This document shows, piece after piece, positions 1-11,784 of a stretch of 64,000 nucleotides of DNA. Location: NCBI GenBank assembly GCA_963691815.1, contig OY829663.1, positions 4,922,023 through 4,986,022 of the forward strand. Reading direction: 5' to 3'. Origin of the DNA: Echiichthys vipera (taxonomy: Eukaryota; Chordata; Actinopteri; Perciformes; Trachinidae). How positions within the stretch are numbered: the first letter of the stretch is position 1; every line of letters starts with the position of its first letter. The notes under the pieces were generated by a model, which saw nothing but the letters and a program-made list of their open reading frames with translations, was not told the DNA's origin and searched no databases. The translations under genes were made by a program, and so were the position numbers.

Positions 1-3000
1 GCTGTTGCTGTCATAACGTTATTAATCCTGCCCACGCCCCAGTATCACACTACTCTGCTCTCACACCACACATTTCCCTGAGCACAGTGAACACGCCATT
101 TGATAGTCATGCCCAGCTATCAATAATTTTGCACAAATTTGATTTTTTTTCTAAGGAAAATATTACTTTATAATGACATAAGGGTTGACGGGTCCTCCCA
201 GAATCATCTGTTTCACTGAATACACACACACATTATTTTTGACAACATAGAAATGATGTACTTTCAGGAACCTCCTCTTTGCAACTTGGGTCAAGACCGG
301 GACACGTACAGTTCCAGAGGCTCTTTGACATCTGATAAGGACTGGAGAGCTGAATTGATCCCGATCTTAAACTCTCCTAAGCTGGGGAGATTGTGGAGAT
401 ATCTGCCTCTGCCTCTCCTTGGTCGTGCACCCACGGCCACATAGGAAGCAATTTCCTCTGCACTCGGAGCTGATTGCATTGAGCTGGTCCGAACGGGTCA
501 GAATAAAGCAAAAATAATCAGCAGCGGGCCTCACAGATGAAACAGCTTCCATGTGGAGAGAAAAAACCCTGAATTCACTGGCTGTTTATATCTGTGTGTG
601 TATTAGAGGGGAATGATGGAGTTCAGGGTGAAAGATGCAGCGCCGGTGCCCTAGAATAACCTCCTCAGCTGAGGAACTATGACATAAACATACAAACAAG
701 CACAAAGGCACCGGCCTGTCTGTGGAAGTAGCCATGAACCCTTGGGGAAAAAACTCCAGTTTGTTGTTCTGGCAAGAAGAACACGGCACTGTTTACTTCT
801 CAGTGCTGCATAGTCTATTTTGCAATGCTAGTGAACCGAGCATAGTGTCTGTGGTTTTTAGAAGATACACTGGATATGCTATCCTCCTCGAGGGAGGGCA
901 GAGCCACGAGCTAAGGTAGCTGCTGAGCACAACTAGGGCTGTCAAAATTAGTTAAAAATGACATTTGAATATCTCTCTTTATTTATTTTTGGACATTATA
1001 GCCATGTAAAGGGTGATTTATTTCAACATAAACAGGTATTTTAAAAGATCTACATGGCTACAAGTTACAATTTAAACACATTAAAAACTAGACTTCTCTC
1101 CCTCTCCTCCTCTAGAAGAAGAGACTATCACCAAAGCCACTTGGATGAGAGAAAAGGTTGTGGTTTGGCTTCCAGGACATGAACACCAGTCCCCTGTGTG
1201 AGTCCTGTGTTTTGGGACCTATCCACCACCCCGACCTGCCTCTCTACACAATGTTTAGCGCTCTGTTACTACATCACCATATTTCCTTTTTTATCTGGAT
1301 GTTATTTCAGTAATAAATATGTGGAACTTCATACAAACTGCAGTGCATGACTTTTCCAAGTTGAATTCCCTGCACTTGTTGATGCACTGGGAAACCCTGT
1401 GCATAACCCCGCATTACAGTTGCTAAACACGAGGAACGTGCGGTTAATGTTGCGAATTCAAACAATGCGATGGTTTAGGCAAAAAAAACACTTGATTTTT
1501 TATTTTTTTCATGTAACTGCAGTGTCAAAGTGCTGCGTCCTCGCTGAAAATCCTGCTACAGACGCTCAAGGGTGCCTTGTATCGACATTCAGTATCGAAT
1601 GCCAAGGGCCACGACAAAATTCTTCCCTGGGAATGAAAATGGACTGCCAGTAAACTGAGCTTTGCCTCTCAAAATCTCTGTCTTAGTGAACTAAAAGTGC
1701 CAAAACGTCAAACGAAAACATCTGTTTTCAAAATTATCTGTATACGTGTAGAAAGGGCCTTAATTCAAACAGGACAGAGATGCTCTTGTCGTCGGTTTGA
1801 TCATGTCCAGAGAGCTTCGGCATGCTGATATCAGCTGTAATGCGCCGTGAGTGGGAGGGAAGGGAGGGAGAAGGAGGGGACGGATCACAGCATCACTGTG
1901 GTTAGCAATAATGACATCAAGAAAAATTGTTTTGATTCACTCACTCTCTTCTTTGTGAGAGGATTCAAAATGTCAGGGGAGGTTTTGATTAGAGACTGAC
2001 TACTGCCCGTCATAAATCTGTTTCTCATGGGCTGCATAATCCCCAACTTGCCATGTCTACAGTACCACCCACACAAATACTTTGCTCCCGTTTGAAAATC
2101 ATCCGCAGCAGATTTAAATGTTTCTGTGCGCTCTTAAAGCAAAGGCGAACTTTAACGATCCCCCTTCTCTTTCTATTTTTCACGAATTAACTCGCCTTAT
2201 TGAAAACATGTTTCGGCTCAAGTGCTTTGGGTGACCACCAGTTTTATGCGCCTATATTCTGTATGTGAGTGTGTGAGAGAGTTCCCATGTGATGTTGTGT
2301 GCATGGGTGTGTGTACATGTACAACACACAGCTAAAATTGAAGAGACAACTCTGTCCATTACTCAATGAATGCATCCGGTCTGCTCAAATGCCATCTGGA
2401 GATGACATGATGGATGATAGGAACTCCACAGAATGAGACTTCAGACATGACGAGAAGCAGCAAATGAGGGCACTTCGAAAGCCACTTTGTGCCCCACCCT
2501 GAAAGGGAGTGTTGGGCCGGGCTTGTCTAGACCTGGGTCACCGTCTTTGGAAAATGACCAGCTGACAGTGAGGAGTCGAAGTGAGTCAGCTCATTTCTGA
2601 TGGACTTAAGCAAAGTGACTATGGGGTTTCATTAGGTTTTTGTTATTATTATCTGCACTCGTTCTGTCATCTCCATTCTTGCGCCAACCTGAAGAGGAAA
2701 TTTCGGCTCGGATATGCGCTGGCGAGTCGACACCGGGAAGCCTGAAATATTAGCTGTTGCGTAAAAGTCGTCGTCAGACAGATTGGGTTCTGGTTCTGAG
2801 ATGGTATTACCTAAACATCTGAGCTCACCGCAAAAGTCTAACGCCGTGTCTGAAATCTCACACTGCCGCCGAGCTATTACCGGAAATGACGGCCGTATTT
2901 CTTCTTCCGTTTTCCGACAACTCTTCTGACTCAGCACATCGCCACAAATACTCGTGATCCTCTTTTTACATTTATAAGGTGAATCTAGCTGTTGTCGCTT

Positions 3001-3675
3001 CGTTGCGCTGTTGCTCTGCCATTCTCCAGTTTGAATTAAGCCCAGCCTCTTCCACTACGCAGACAAAATGGCGGCGATTGAGGGCGTTGAGTGTTCATCG
3101 ATCCACACTCGACGGTTTGGCCGTTTTTGAGTGTGCAACCGGGTAAACGCAGTACACTTCATTTTACAGACTTCCGGCGTGAACGCACTTCCATCCTCAA
3201 AAAAGCCAGTTTGACGGTGGAAGTGCGTGATTTGGGACACAGCATAACGTTTGCAGGAAATCACGTTTGTTTGGCAGCTTAAAAAATGGAAATTAAATAA
3301 AAAACGAAGCGAGAAGAGTGTCTTAATGTTAAAAGGCTGGATTTTTAGATATCAACGTTTCTAAATGCCAATGGGACGCTGAGTGAAGGAAAGGCCTCTC
3401 TCCCTGTATTGGCAGAAGGAAATACATTTGCTGTATAACCTCAGGATTTGCAGTTTCACTGTTGTATGTATGCTACACAACATAACAGTTTACAACCCGT
3501 CAAACAGACGCCTTAATTGCTTTTGTGTGTGGAGGAATTGACCTTGCTTATGTCAGCTTTCCTTGAGCCGTCAGTTCCATTGACCTCAGGATAATTACCG
3601 AGTGACAGGTTGTGTAAACTCTCGATACTACACGTGTTAGATTGGCCTTCACATGCCCCCCTCAGGCACACATAA

Positions 3676-3703
3676 AATAGCACACACACACACACACACA
3701 CAC
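3676..3703. repeat. (CA)n microsatellite
   Basis: About 13 uninterrupted CA units, then CCACAACG. Confidence 0.9.
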
Positions 3704-5454
3704 ACCACAACGAGTACAGCACTTACACCAATCTACGTCTCTTTATGGGTCTGGAAAAGTTTGGAAGATGACGCTGTAACTTTTGCAGAATTACCAAACA
3801 AACCCACAAGCAAAACACACAAGTTGTTCAGCCCTTCTGAAACATCGCACACGCTCCTGCGAGAAAAGTCCATAAGGTGGCCATTAAGGAAGGAAATGCA
3901 TTCTGCCTCCACAACCTTGGGGCTCACTGTGGTTGTTTAGGATTGTTTGTTGACAGCTCTGTTTCCTATCCTCTGCACGTCCTGTTGTCCCGAGCACACA
4001 TATGGTTGGCTCGCCTCACTACGTGCCTGGCCTCGCCTGAGAGACTGAGGCTTACATGGCTCAGTGGAAGCCCCTGACCCATGTGGTGCTACTGTCCATC
4101 TCTGGAAAAGTGTCACCTACTTCTGGAGTCTGTTTCATCATTCTCAGATTCGCCCAGGACGGTGTACAACAACATGAATCATTTACCAAGATGCGTTCTG
4201 GACGCTGAAGTCAACCTGTTTCGTCTCGCTTTCCCTGCTGAGCATTACTCTCAGTCTGCAGGAAACACTATCCACCTTTCAAAGCCGTTGCGTCGTTTGA
4301 GCAACACAAAATTAGCTGAGCGTTCCTGCGCTCCTCCTTCCTTTAAGGCAGCCAGACATCTCTTCTGTTTTTCATTTGTTTAAAGCTATTAGCGCTCATG
4401 ACCTGATAAGGGAGTGGTTGAAGGAGCGCAAACATCCGTCTCCGACTTCATCCGTCATCGTCCACATGTGTTTGACTTGAGCAATAATATCCGCTCCTGG
4501 AAAAGTTTGACTCTTAAGGGCCCGGACGTGAAGCTTCGGGGGTGTATGGAGGCATTTATGTAATCCTTGACGAAGGTCTGAAAATGATGTGCTCTCGTAC
4601 GTTCGGTAAATATATTCCATCTCAATAAACGTCTTGGACAAATGACAACATTGTTAAGCAATTCAACAGCGCAGGCAGAAACACAACACTTTAAAGACTT
4701 TTATAAGGGATTAGTTTTTGGCATGTGAGAGAAAGCGCTTCACATGCTATGAATGTCACCTCAAGTCAGTTTCCACTGGTGGTTTTTCGAAGTCAACAGA
4801 AGAGACTCGCTTGCTTTTGTAGGACGGATACCACAAGCAAAAACACACATCAGTCAAGGACCTCTCTATTTGCAGATGATATACAGTCTATTTTATTTGA
4901 CTGTCTCTTGTGCATTTGGCAGAACATCAGTAAGGTCTGTGTTGACAGTGTCTGAGCCGTTCAAGGGGCTGCCTTTTAGACAACTTTCTGGCTGGTGTGC
5001 TGAACAATAAGCTTGCACTGCACACAAAGCTGAAATCAGATATTTCACCGATCCATTAAGAAGAGTTCAAAGGAGGAAACAGAGACATGTCCATTTTTGA
5101 GCAACATTTACTCCACGTAGGTCCTTTTTCTTCAGGAGAGGTAAAACTAAGATGTGACCAGATGGATTCTCATGGCACCGAGAGCAGGATAGAGCTTTGT
5201 TGGGAAAGAGTGACTTTATATATCTTTTTATTTAGTTTATTCACACGTTATTAAAACAACAATGAGGCTTTATACAAGGTTAAACATTCTGCACGGGAGG
5301 TGAGAAGCCAAGAAAAGGCTTGTAAAGATACCACCCCTGCTAAGTAACACTAGTTACACTAAGCAGCAGTGAAAATTAGAAGAATGAGAATAATAAAATA
5401 GGGTTCAAATGTACAAAATAGACAATTAGATCTTAAAAGTCTCGGTGTGCAGAT

Positions 5455-5710
5455 CTTCGTTTTTCCTTTATTCTGAAAAAGACAACATTCCTACTTAACT
5501 GTTCACTTCCTGGAAAGGTTGGCATATCTGCACATATATCCATAAACCTGTTAATCCAAGTCTTTCATAATGTTTAAAAAGCAGGTATGTTTTTCTTTCC
5601 AACCAGACATTAACTTCCGAGCCTTGACAACTGTTGGCTAGTTTGTTCGTGTCCAATGCACAGAGCTAACCGTAAACACGCAAGAGGCCGTAAACTGCTG
5701 CAAACTGCCA
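5455..5710 (+). mobile_element. decayed fragment related to the 37-kb Harbinger-like element
   Basis: The block shares ordered similarity with 37373-37665: TCTGAAAAAGACAAC against TCTGAAAAAAGC, GTCTTTCATAATGTTTAAAAA in both, then a GTGTCCAA..CA.GAGCTAACCGTAAACA segment against CGGAGCTGACGGTAAACA. No terminal repeats remain, so it is an older truncated copy. Confidence 0.5.
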
Positions 5711-5730
5711 AATCTCATGAGAAAGTATAT

Positions 5731-6320
5731 TAATAACACGTCACCAAGCCCACACCACAGTGATTTCCTGGTTGACCCATTCCAGATGTGCCAAGAATGT
5801 CAGTTCCCCGAGTGTCCACTAGGGGCAGGTTTCATAATAGAGCAGTTTCTCATTGACCCCCATGTTAAACAGGCCGTTTTCACAGCATCATTAAACCTGT
5901 TTAAGGCCTGGGACAATGAAACATCCTAGTCTGTATGTTAAGGTCATATCTCCATGACAACACTGAGGGGGCTGCTTTTTTTGTACCAGGCTAGTTTTTA
6001 TTTTATTGGAGGTTAAAGTTTATGAATAATTAGGGGCGTGGCCTCTTTGAGTGACAGCTAGCCTCTGGCCCTCACTTCTCCTCGGAGTTAAACGTCAGCC
6101 AGATGGACGTATCTCCCTCCCCACAACGTCACATACATGCCCTTTTTTGGTAAAAGGAAATGAGGCAGAGTCAAAGTCTGACAAGATGGCGACTCCCATA
6201 GGCGAGGACGATTGGATCAAGTTGAGAGAACAGACCTCGGCGGAGTGGCTATGTTTTATAGACAGTCTATTCACGTCACGCATTTCAGTCGCCCCTAGCG
6301 TTCCCAAGTGGTACTGTTAG
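5731..6320 (+). repeat. dispersed repeat, copy 1
   Basis: Very similar to 20705-21200, sharing GAGTGTCCACTAGGGGCAGG, the adjoining CATAATAGAGCAGTTTCTCA, CCTGTTTAAGGCCTGGGACA, and GGGGCGTGGCCTCTTGAGTG-like and GGCGAGGACGATTGGATCA blocks in the same order. The open frame at 6051-6320 is a product of the repeat. Family unknown to me; it resembles repeats seen widely in percomorph fish. Confidence 0.8.
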
Positions 6321-9002
6321 TGCCGCTGTCGCAAAGACAACCAGAAAGGTAACACTTCCTGTTTTTCCTGAGAGCTAATTTTACCAACAACACAATATGC
6401 ACTGCATTTGTTCACAACCAAACTGCACAAACGGGAGACGGTGATAACGTATTTTCTGCCGATGATTTTCATATGAACAAGTAGCTTGATCCAGTAAGTC
6501 ACTGGATCCATCAGTTACTTCATGCTGTTAGCAACATGGATACCGCTAACAGCCTAGCTACTGTCCAAAGCAAGAAACAACTGTGATAGTAGTAATAATA
6601 AAGTTGTCAGGCTGTGTTACTTCCCGGTCTAGTCTAGTCGAAAGAATGTTTTTTATTACTCTTCGTCCGTCCGTGGTCTTATTTTCTTTTACTCTGTTCT
6701 TCTTTTCCACCATTCACGCTACCTGATGATAGCTACTGTATGATGTTTTGTTGAGTTGTAAGCTGTTTTGTTGACTTGCCTCTTAGCAAAAGGCGCCCCT
6801 GGAATGTTATATGTGCAGGGCTTTTATTGTGAAAGATAAGAATGCATGTTTGCCTTCTTGGTTCAGACTAAGAAGCCTCCATGTTATTATCTTATTACCT
6901 TCATGAGTACAGGCACAACTCAAGCTCTTTCCTCTTCCTTTGGTGCCTTAAAGCGAGTTGTAATTTTGCCGGGAGTTCGTACCCGGTGGCTGACAGTGAA
7001 CGCCAGGCTTATAGAGAATTACATTTCGCAATGCACATTCACTTCATAATTAAAGTTAAAACAGAAACCTTATGTTGTGATAATCTCGTGATAATTGTGA
7101 AATTGATTTGAAGGATGAGGTTCACGGAGTTTGACTGAAGGTCTGTTCTGGATGAAACCCAGTGAAATTCTTTTCCTCCAATGCAATCCTAAGAAATTTG
7201 TTCTCCCACATTTGGACGCCAGTTATCATTTATTGTGGTCAGTATGTCAGTTCTATAAATATTCCTTATAGGGGCCATGAGTCAAGCGGGGACTGTTTGT
7301 GAGCTCTTGGCGTTGTGTGTACAATAATCGAGTCCGGTTTCTTACGCTCTAACAGAGCAGTGGTCCTCGGGGACTTCTGCACCTGGTATTCAAAACTTCA
7401 TCGATGACACTTACACCGGGGCCTGTGCAAAGTGTCGTAGACTTGTTACATTTGGTGGGAATAGATCATGCCTGACTCCTTGTGCACCTCCCCGGGTCTG
7501 CGAGGGTCACCTGCAGGTCGCCGTGTGTGCACACAGTAACACGGGGCAGATGCTTTGTCAGCATCGATATATTAAGGTACCGTTCACGTACTGCTCTTAA
7601 GTATGTGTTCATGACTTTCTTGGGAAACTTCTTCCATGCTAGTTGCCTGAGTAAAAGCATGGCATGTCTGTTCTCTCGTGGAAACCAGGGCTTGAAAATG
7701 ACATAATGACTGCACATTATGGATGATGTAGTGAAATCTAATACCTACTGTTCTCCACTGGCACGGCAAAAGACGAGCCACAGTTGCCACAGTGATTTTC
7801 TGTTTTTGTGTTTACACCAAAGTTTATTTGGTGCTCTACGGGGGCTCCTGTCCCGGTAATTAAGGCTAAAATTTGCAGATAAAACTCTGCATAAACACCT
7901 CATTTAGTCTGGTATACTCTGTGTGTGTGCATGCATTGCATAACCCGTGTTTGACGGAGAGTCCAGAGCTTCGGTGAGCGCTGTCTGGTACAGTGCTGCT
8001 GGCAAGTGCGCTCCAGAAATGACAAGCATCCACGGAGCGCTGGAGTAAAGCAGAGAGGGGTGCGTTTCGAACTCTCAAACTCGCCTGAAGACATGAAGGG
8101 GGAGAGGATGCTGGATGAAGACGGTGGCTCTTAAACAAAGAAAATGTCGGAGATCTCAAGAGTGAAGGTTTCTCTTCTGCAAAGCTGTGCAGACACCTCA
8201 AATCTCTACTTCCTAACTGCCTGAATCCCTTTGCCGACATCCCAATAATGCACCTACAAATAAAGTCCCATATTTATCATTTATAAGCACTAAATGAACA
8301 TTCAACGAGGGGGTTATAACACACTACAATGTAGTGTCAAAGTGTCTATTAATGGCTAACAGTTATAACTTCTCATATAAATATATTTTATGTTAGTACA
8401 CACCAGCTCTTACTCGAGTTAAGTGATAAAAGAAATACTCAGATCTTTAATTTAAGGTGAAATATAGTTAAAAGTATAGTTACTAAAGTAAGTAAAAACA
8501 TATTAGCATTAAGCTATACTTAAAAATACCAATTAATGTACATTTTACCATTGCATTATAATTATTTATGCATTAAGTGTCGATCACTTTAATGTTGGAG
8601 CTCCTTTTAATTACTTTATAAACTGCCGGCTATCTTAACCTTTAATATTCTATTATAATTTATTATATTTAAAATTATAATCTGAATCTGCAAAGTAACT
8701 AAAGCTGTCAACAAAAACGTAGAACAGTAAAAGTTACAAAATGTAGTGGAGTCGTAGTATAAAGTAACATTAGTTAAGTTAAATATTAAAAACATTAATA
8801 AACACATTTTAAAAGTACATTATAGTGTTTTATAATAAGTTATTTAATGTTTATCCACTGATTATAAATGCTACATGTGCGTTAAAGTAAAGTGTTCCAG
8901 ACAGGTTGGGCGATGTATCACGATACAGCATGTTTTCTGGTAACTCATAATAAATAGTTTATTTGAAATAACACACGGTAAAGCCTGTATTCGTATCCTC
9001 TA

Positions 9003-9290
9003 GAGCTGCAACGATGAATCAATTTATTGTCGACTATTAAATTAATCGCCAACTCTTTTGATATTCGACTTCTTGCTTTGAATCATTATTTAGGTAAAAT
9101 AAAATCTTCATTCTTAAATGTGAATATTTTGTTTTTCTTCCTCTGTGACAGTAAACTGAACCGCTTTGAGTTGTGGACAAAAGCCATTTTCAGACGTCAG
9201 CTTGGGCTTTGGGAAACACCAACAAACATTTCTCACCATTTTCGGACACATTATCGACCAAACAACGAACCGATAATAATAGTTATGGAG
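9003..9290 (+). repeat. conserved teleost dispersed repeat (AACGATTAATCG type)
   Basis: It contains GCTGCAACGATGAATCAAT, then CTTAAATGTGAATATTTTG, CTCTGTGACAGTAAACTGAA, TTGGGCTTTGGGAAACACC and GACCAAACAACGAACCGATA in order. I recognise this order from a very abundant fish repeat, probably a non-autonomous DNA element. The 90-aa open frame over it is not a gene. Confidence 0.6.
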
Positions 9291-9759
9291 CCCTGGTAAA
9301 CTCCTGTATGAATTAAAAATACTTTACAATGAAAAGTTCTGAGGTTTTTCACATTTTTAAGAACTTAAATGCAAAATTAAGTATTGTCAAAACTGCTTAA
9401 ATATTGCTGTAATGCAGGTTTTTGACATTGCGATAGAAACGATACAGAAAAATATTTAAACGATACAAATTTCATCATTTTGACGATATACATCTTCCTT
9501 ATATGAGGGGCTTCATCTCAATATAAGATATGTGATCACGTGTGTAATCACCGGTTATGTAATTCACATCCAACCGAGTGTAAAGTTACAGTTTGACATT
9601 GTCAGTCATTGTGGTTATTGTCGATTTAGACGACGATATCGTGCATCACAGAATCTAAATATGATCTTTTTCCCCCTCCTTCATATCAATTCCACTGAAA
9701 GATGATCAATAATTTCGACCAAACATTAAAATAATAACAAATAAGCCAGCTCTTTCAAA

Positions 9760-11386
9760 TATATCTGCCTTTACTTTATTCATGTTCTGTACAGTATTTC
9801 ATTTCCAAAGTCTCTATCATACTATATGACAACGATGGCTATCATTTACTACAAAAAGGTTGCATAAATAATTTAAATGTGGAAATAAAAAATAAATATG
9901 CAGTTCATTCTTTATAACGGTCCTTCTTTTTTTAGTGTGTCTGTAGAAAAACAGCCCTCACGCCCTCTTTAGTGACGGGACCACGCAGGTATGATATGTA
10001 CAATCACAGCTCTCAGCTCGCACGACCAACCCCCTTCCAGTTGCCATTTCGAAACAATACAATCAGGAAAAGAAGCAAACGTTGTCAGTACAGTTTAGAG
10101 AGAAACAAAAATAAAAAAAATGTAAAAAAATCAGGAAGCAATATGAGCGGACAATATGCGGAAACGCTGTGAATATTCTTCGTGAACACCCATCGCTGAG
10201 GAAGGAGGTTGTGTCGTCTGCGGTGACACACTGGGGCCAGATTTTATCAGAGGACACAATGATACATTTCATTGTGTTATTTGTATTCCTATCTTTCCTG
10301 TTTGAGCTATTTACAGAGTGGGAGCGGAGGTGTCCTCGAACGCAGCGGCTGGATTTTGGCCGCTGGACGGTCGATCGCTGCTCTATTTGGCTCGTTGCAA
10401 AAAAAAGAAAGATTGCGGGTGTGGGCGTGCTGGAGAACGCTCTGCCCTTAGGTAACGCTCAATTTTCTGATGCCTCCTACACACATGTGTGCTTCTCTAT
10501 TTTTTTTCTCCTGTGTGATTCCAGCAAACAGGAACTGGCCAGAGGAGGAAATGGCTTTTTTATGACTCAAATAACACAGGAATGAGCTCATTTAGTAATT
10601 AAGAGGAGTCGCAGGAACGCTAGGATCTGCTTTCTCCCCGACTCGACTGTCCTGAATCTTTGCGTCTTAAGTCGTGGGAACTTCTGTGACTGACGGGCCT
10701 GGTGAAGGGCCGCTGCAGCGCGGAGAGTGCCGTGGGGCTGCCCTGATGAGTGAGGCCTTTCAGAGAGCTGCCTGGACCGGCGTACAGGCCAGGGCCTCTC
10801 AGAACCTGTCAACATCCCACCGTCAGAGCCCCCAGAGCTGCCACCATCCCCTCCACACACACACACATACATACATACACACTTGCACACATGCACAGCC
10901 AAAAAGGAGATGGATTACAACCACTCTGGAACGCAGATACACCTTTTCAGCTTTAAAAAACGAGGCCGCGGTTGCGGTGAAGCTCTGCATCCGCTGGATG
11001 TTTGTACAGATGGGCTCGAGGCCTCGGGGAGGACTTCTCATTAAATGAAATCTGTTTGAGTGGAGGACAGAAACCAAAAAGCCCAGGGAGGTTTAGGGAG
11101 CTGCTGGGGTGATCGGATACTCGTTTCGTATGGTCCAACATGGTGCTACATCTCCTGACCGGTCACAGTTGCGGCACTGACTCATTCATGTCATGCAAAT
11201 AAGCAGCAGAGTTCACAAATATGCTGAAAAATAAAAGGCTGATGACTTTAAACCAGCCCAGCAGTTAGCTTATGAATTTGCTCTCTCTGAAATTTCTTTT
11301 GCATCTCCTCAGTATTTTGAAGGAGATATGTTGTTTGGTGTGTGTAACGTGTGTGTGTGTGAGTGTGTGAGTGTCCTTTGGATGCA
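9760..11386 (-). other. sost: probable sost 3' UTR
   Basis: Reading the minus strand down from the sost stop codon, the first AATAAA hexamer is at 9780-9775, implying a 3' UTR of about 1.6 kb, similar to the long 3' UTR I recall for mammalian SOST. Near its distal end (9900-9863) the minus strand carries several ATTTA motifs typical of AU-rich instability elements. A GT-rich stretch (11341-11372) sits just after the stop and a CA/CATA microsatellite lies at about 10853-10892. No transcript evidence is available to me. Confidence 0.45.
9775..9780 (-). terminator. sost: candidate sost polyadenylation signal AATAAA
   Basis: This is the first canonical hexamer on the minus strand after the sost stop. 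The next 40 bases on that strand are T and GT rich (TTTGTTATTATTTTAATG), which fits a downstream U/GU element. Cleavage would fall near 9760. Confidence 0.4.
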
Positions 11387-11784
11387 TCAGTACGAGTTGC
11401 CCATCAGTGTCGGCGTGTTGTTCTTGCTCCGACTGTGCTTCTTGTTGCGCTGCGTCTTCGGGACTTCCTTGGGCTCCGATTGGTTGTGGTGGGGCCTGAA
11501 GCGCTTGCACTTGCAGGAGGTGACCACGCGGATTTTGTAAGTCCGAGTGTTGCCGTTGGGACAGTGCAGCTGGACCCGCCTCGTCCGGGAGTGGGCCGGG
11601 ATGCAGCGGTAGTCTGAAGCGCTGCCCCTCCACCACTTGCCGCGGCCGATGGAGTTGGGCATGAGGTGTGCGGGCATGCACTGGCCCGAACACACCAGCT
11701 CCTTCACAGGCTTGGCGCTGCGGCAAGAGCCGTCGGTGATGTAACGGGTGGAGCGCAGCTCCCGACAGCTCAGCTCTGAGGCAC
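11387..11784 (-). CDS. sost: sost coding exon 2 (cystine-knot domain)
   Basis: This exon encodes the end of Ser98 and residues 99-229, starting ASELSCRELR and ending MGNSY before TAG. The acceptor is a pyrimidine-rich stretch ending CAACCCAG just above 11784. All eight conserved cysteines, the PNSIGRGKWW loop and the C-terminal basic tail lie here, so the whole folded domain is one exon, as in other vertebrate SOST genes. A short GT-rich microsatellite begins about 12 bp after the stop codon in the 3' UTR. Confidence 0.97.

Larger units (their letters stand above)
1..9759. other. gene-free region downstream of sost
   Basis: I find no exon with a recognisable product. Recognisable pieces are a CA microsatellite (3676-3703), a fragment related to the 37-kb Harbinger-like element (5455-5710), a dispersed repeat (5731-6320), AT-rich repeat material (8400-8830, similar to 33110-33260), a zone of GATATC/CGATAC-rich repeat (8905-9000 and 9420-9660) and a conserved fish repeat (9003-9290). 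A CpG-richer patch at 2690-3260 holds ACAAAATGGCGGCGATTG, a YY1-like motif, and a 101-aa minus-strand open frame (2632-2937) that I do not recognise. By synteny this is the interval between SOST and MEOX1. Confidence 0.7.
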
